Source of the DNA: Ruminococcaceae bacterium UBA2854
Lineage (GTDB): Bacteria > Bacillota > Clostridia > Oscillospirales > Acutalibacteraceae
DNA: 41,875 nt
Direction: 5' to 3'
Assembly: GCA_002350765.1 (NCBI GenBank)
Contig: DEFK01000038.1
Coordinates: forward strand, 15,904 to 57,778
Of the stretch, positions 40,616 through 41,875 are shown one piece after another. Both the position numbers and the translations under genes were made by a program. Within the stretch, counting starts at the first letter, position 1. Every line of letters begins with the position of its first letter. The notes beneath the pieces were generated by a model. The model had not been told where the DNA came from and did no database searches. It was given only the letters and a program-made list of their open reading frames with translations.

Positions 40616-40803
40616 CAGCGAGCTGCAGCAGCTAATCACGCCTTTGGAAACGCTTGATATTTCGAAAAATTTCTTTAACGGCGTGGTCTGAAAACGGCAA
40701 TTTACTATTGAGCAAATAACAGCGAGCCGCAGCAGCTAATCACGCCTTAGGAAATGCTTGATATTCCGAAAGATTTTTTTAACGGCGTGGTCTAAATAAA
40801 GTA
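40608..40803. repeat. Tandem pair of stop-adjacent REP-like repeats, copies 1 and 2
   Basis: Two units of about 100 bp follow each other. Each begins with a lysC-end-like GAGCAA(A)TAACAGCGAGC and contains AGCAGCTAATCACGCC, CGCTTGATATT, and TTTAACGGCGTGGTCT. The second unit repeats the last codons of lysC, so a segment that included the 3' end of the gene was duplicated. A third unit lies behind another stop codon at 14880. CACGCC/GGCGTG can close a hairpin in each. Confidence 0.8.
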
Positions 40804-40828
40804 AAAAACGCCCGCAAGGGCGTTTTTT
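40803..40828 (+). terminator. Terminator of the hom-lysC unit
   Basis: AAAAAACGCCC (40803-40813), a GCAA loop and GGGCGTTTTTT (40818-40828) form an 11-bp stem with T-runs on both strands. Confidence 0.85.
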
Positions 40829-40830
40829 GG

Positions 40831-41035
40831 AATGGAGAATTGAGAATTAAGAATTGAGAATTAATGGCGGGCAGACAGCACGGTATAATAGTATACAACG
40901 GTAGCCCGGCAGTATTCATATGCTCCGCAAGCGGAGCTTGCATAATAATTCGGTCGGGAAAGAATCTTATTTCTATATTAATCTTTCTACACGACCGAAA
41001 TTCTCCATTCTCCATTCTCAATTCTCAATTATATT
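40831..41035. mobile_element. Intact MITE-like element with inverted 7-mer arrays
   Basis: The core (about 40866-41000) has ends GGCGGGCAGACAG and CTTTCTACACGACC, sub-terminal CAACGGTAGCCCGG and TTCGGTCGGGAA, and a central GCTCCGCAAGCGGAGC palindrome. Read in inverse orientation it aligns to both halves of the interrupted element at 1859-2186. Five heptamers (AATGGAG, AATTGAG, AATTAAG, AATTGAG, AATTAAT) precede it and TTCTCCA, TTCTCCA, TTCTCAA, TTCTCAA, TTATATT follow it as inverted counterparts. It sits between the lysC terminator and tcdA. Confidence 0.7.
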
Positions 41036-41048
41036 ACGGAGTAATAAA

Positions 41049-41774
41049 ATGGAAAATCAATTTGAGCGTACCGAACTGCTTCTCGGTAAAGAAGCTATAG
41101 ATAAACTAAAACACTCGCGAGTCGCGGTATTCGGAATAGGCGGAGTAGGCGGATTTACCGCCGAGGCGCTTGTCCGAAGCGGAATAGGCGCGATAGATAT
41201 AATAGATAACGACACCGTCGCTCCAAGCAACATAAACCGCCAGATTATCGCCGTACACAGCACTTTAGGCAAACTAAAGGTAGATGTCGCCGAGCGGCGT
41301 TTTCTTGATATAAACCCTGATTTAAAGCTGAATAAGCACGCTGTATTCTATACTCCCGAAACATCGGAGAAGTTCGACTTTACACAGTACGATTATATCG
41401 TAGACGCTATAGACACGGTATCGGGAAAAATAGAGCTGATTGTGCAGGCTGATAAGGCGGGTACGCCGATTATAAGTTCAATGGGCGCTGGCAACAAGCT
41501 CGATCCTACGCGTTTTGAGGTAGAGGATATATACAATACTTCCGTATGTCCTTTAGCGCGTGTAATGCGCTCAGAGCTCAGAAAACGAGGTATTAAAACC
41601 CTCAAGGTCGTTTACTCAAAAGAGCCTCCCCTTTCCCCTATATCAAAAAACGATAATAAAGAACGTAAAAAAGCTCCCGGGAGCACGGCATTCGTACCGT
41701 CCGTAACGGGACTTATAATCGCCTCGGAAGTTGTAAAGGATATAATAAAGGATAAAATCAAAACCACCCGTTGA
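41049..41774 (+). CDS. tcdA: tRNA threonylcarbamoyladenosine dehydratase (TcdA), ThiF/E1-like
   Basis: The 241-residue protein has a nucleotide-binding Rossmann start (RVAVFGIGGVGGFTAEAL), IIDNDTVAPSNINRQ and the CPLARVMRSELRKRGI block found in TcdA. TcdA cyclises t6A at position 37 of tRNA with ATP. MoeB and ThiF share the fold but have adjacent sulfur-carrier partners, absent here. The ATG at 41049 follows ACGGAG; the frame continues upstream into the repeat element, but there is no ribosome site there. The stop codon lies in the loop of the next hairpin. Confidence 0.9.
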   Translation: MENQFERTELLLGKEAIDKLKHSRVAVFGIGGVGGFTAEALVRSGIGAIDIIDNDTVAPSNINRQIIAVHSTLGKLKVDVAERRFLDINPDLKLNKHAVFYTPETSEKFDFTQYDYIVDAIDTVSGKIELIVQADKAGTPIISSMGAGNKLDPTRFEVEDIYNTSVCPLARVMRSELRKRGIKTLKVVYSKEPPLSPISKNDNKERKKAPGSTAFVPSVTGLIIASEVVKDIIKDKIKTTR

Positions 41775-41838
41775 ACGGGTGGTTTGACCAGCCCCTAGAA
41801 GGGGCTATTACAGGCATGCCCCCTGCAGCTGGGGGCAT
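41761..41838. repeat. Three successive hairpins after tcdA
   Basis: AAACCACCCGT/ACGGGTGGTTT with a TGA loop (41761-41785), AGCCCCT/AGGGGCT (41790-41806), and ATGCCCCC/GGGGGCAT (41816-41838) follow one another. The first overlaps the end of tcdA and can serve as its terminator. Hairpin rows of this kind occur at ends of IS200/IS605-type elements, whose remainder would lie beyond the window; this is only a possibility. The last 37 bases show nothing else. Confidence 0.55.
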
Positions 41839-41875
41839 CGAATGAATGACAACGCATTACCATTTCAAGCAGCCG

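Overview
The window looks like a chromosomal piece of an anaerobic Firmicute of class Clostridia, most likely family Oscillospiraceae (Ruminococcus-like). The reasons are the FabK-type fatty acid operon with split AccA/AccD, RecD2, a DUF2975/HTH pair, DUF1540 and CpXC proteins, a BofC-like protein, sigma-A type TTGACA/TATAAT promoters and GGAGG ribosome sites. The genus is an inference. No rRNA, tRNA or CRISPR array was seen.

Layout. 1-2300: an orphan VirE-type primase/helicase gene, between arrays of 7-bp repeats; next to it one small mobile-looking element sits inside another. 2300-7000: murC, a small inverted-repeat element with a tiny hydrophobic peptide (copy 1), a 23S rRNA m5U methyltransferase and a secreted beta-helix protein. 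7000-9050: a lysine riboswitch in front of an NhaC-family transporter. 9050-15000: small proteins, a MutS-like ATPase, a secreted papain-like protease, a coiled-coil protein behind a long structured leader, a CpXC protein and a DUF1540 protein. 15000-19000: a 903-residue surface protein with a 47-residue companion, and a CofE-like ligase. 19100-23100: recD2, comF and an mreB-like gene. 23300-26740: a five-gene operon (DUF2975, HTH regulator, zinc-ribbon membrane protein, lipoprotein, membrane-anchored protein) divergent from a DUF1275 membrane protein. 26800-27270: copy 2 of the peptide element. 27271-35047: the type II fatty acid synthesis operon fabK-fabD-fabG-fabF-accB-fabZ-accC-accD-accA. 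35174-41774: BofC-like protein, class A PBP with an acidic tail, hom, lysC (aspartate kinase) and tcdA, with repeats between them.

The most interesting system is the element present at 3869-4199 (peptide on minus) and 26816-27265 (peptide on plus). Each copy has inverted ends with an inward-facing promoter at each end, a 21-22 residue membrane peptide ORF, a Shine-Dalgarno sequence that can pair with an upstream anti-SD, and a two-way terminator that starts at the peptide stop codon. A second short RNA, from the opposite end, would overlap the 3' end of the peptide mRNA. That is the layout of a type I toxin-antitoxin locus; I infer it and do not recognise the peptide family. Other points are the nested repeat elements with cognate 7-mer arrays, a switch-like leader at 12986-13195, and a stop-codon-adjacent repeat at 14880 and 40608.

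Gene cooperation: fabK to accA make and extend malonyl-ACP; lysC and hom supply the aspartate pathway while the lysine riboswitch gates a likely lysine transporter; murC, the class A PBP and the MreB-like protein serve cell wall growth.
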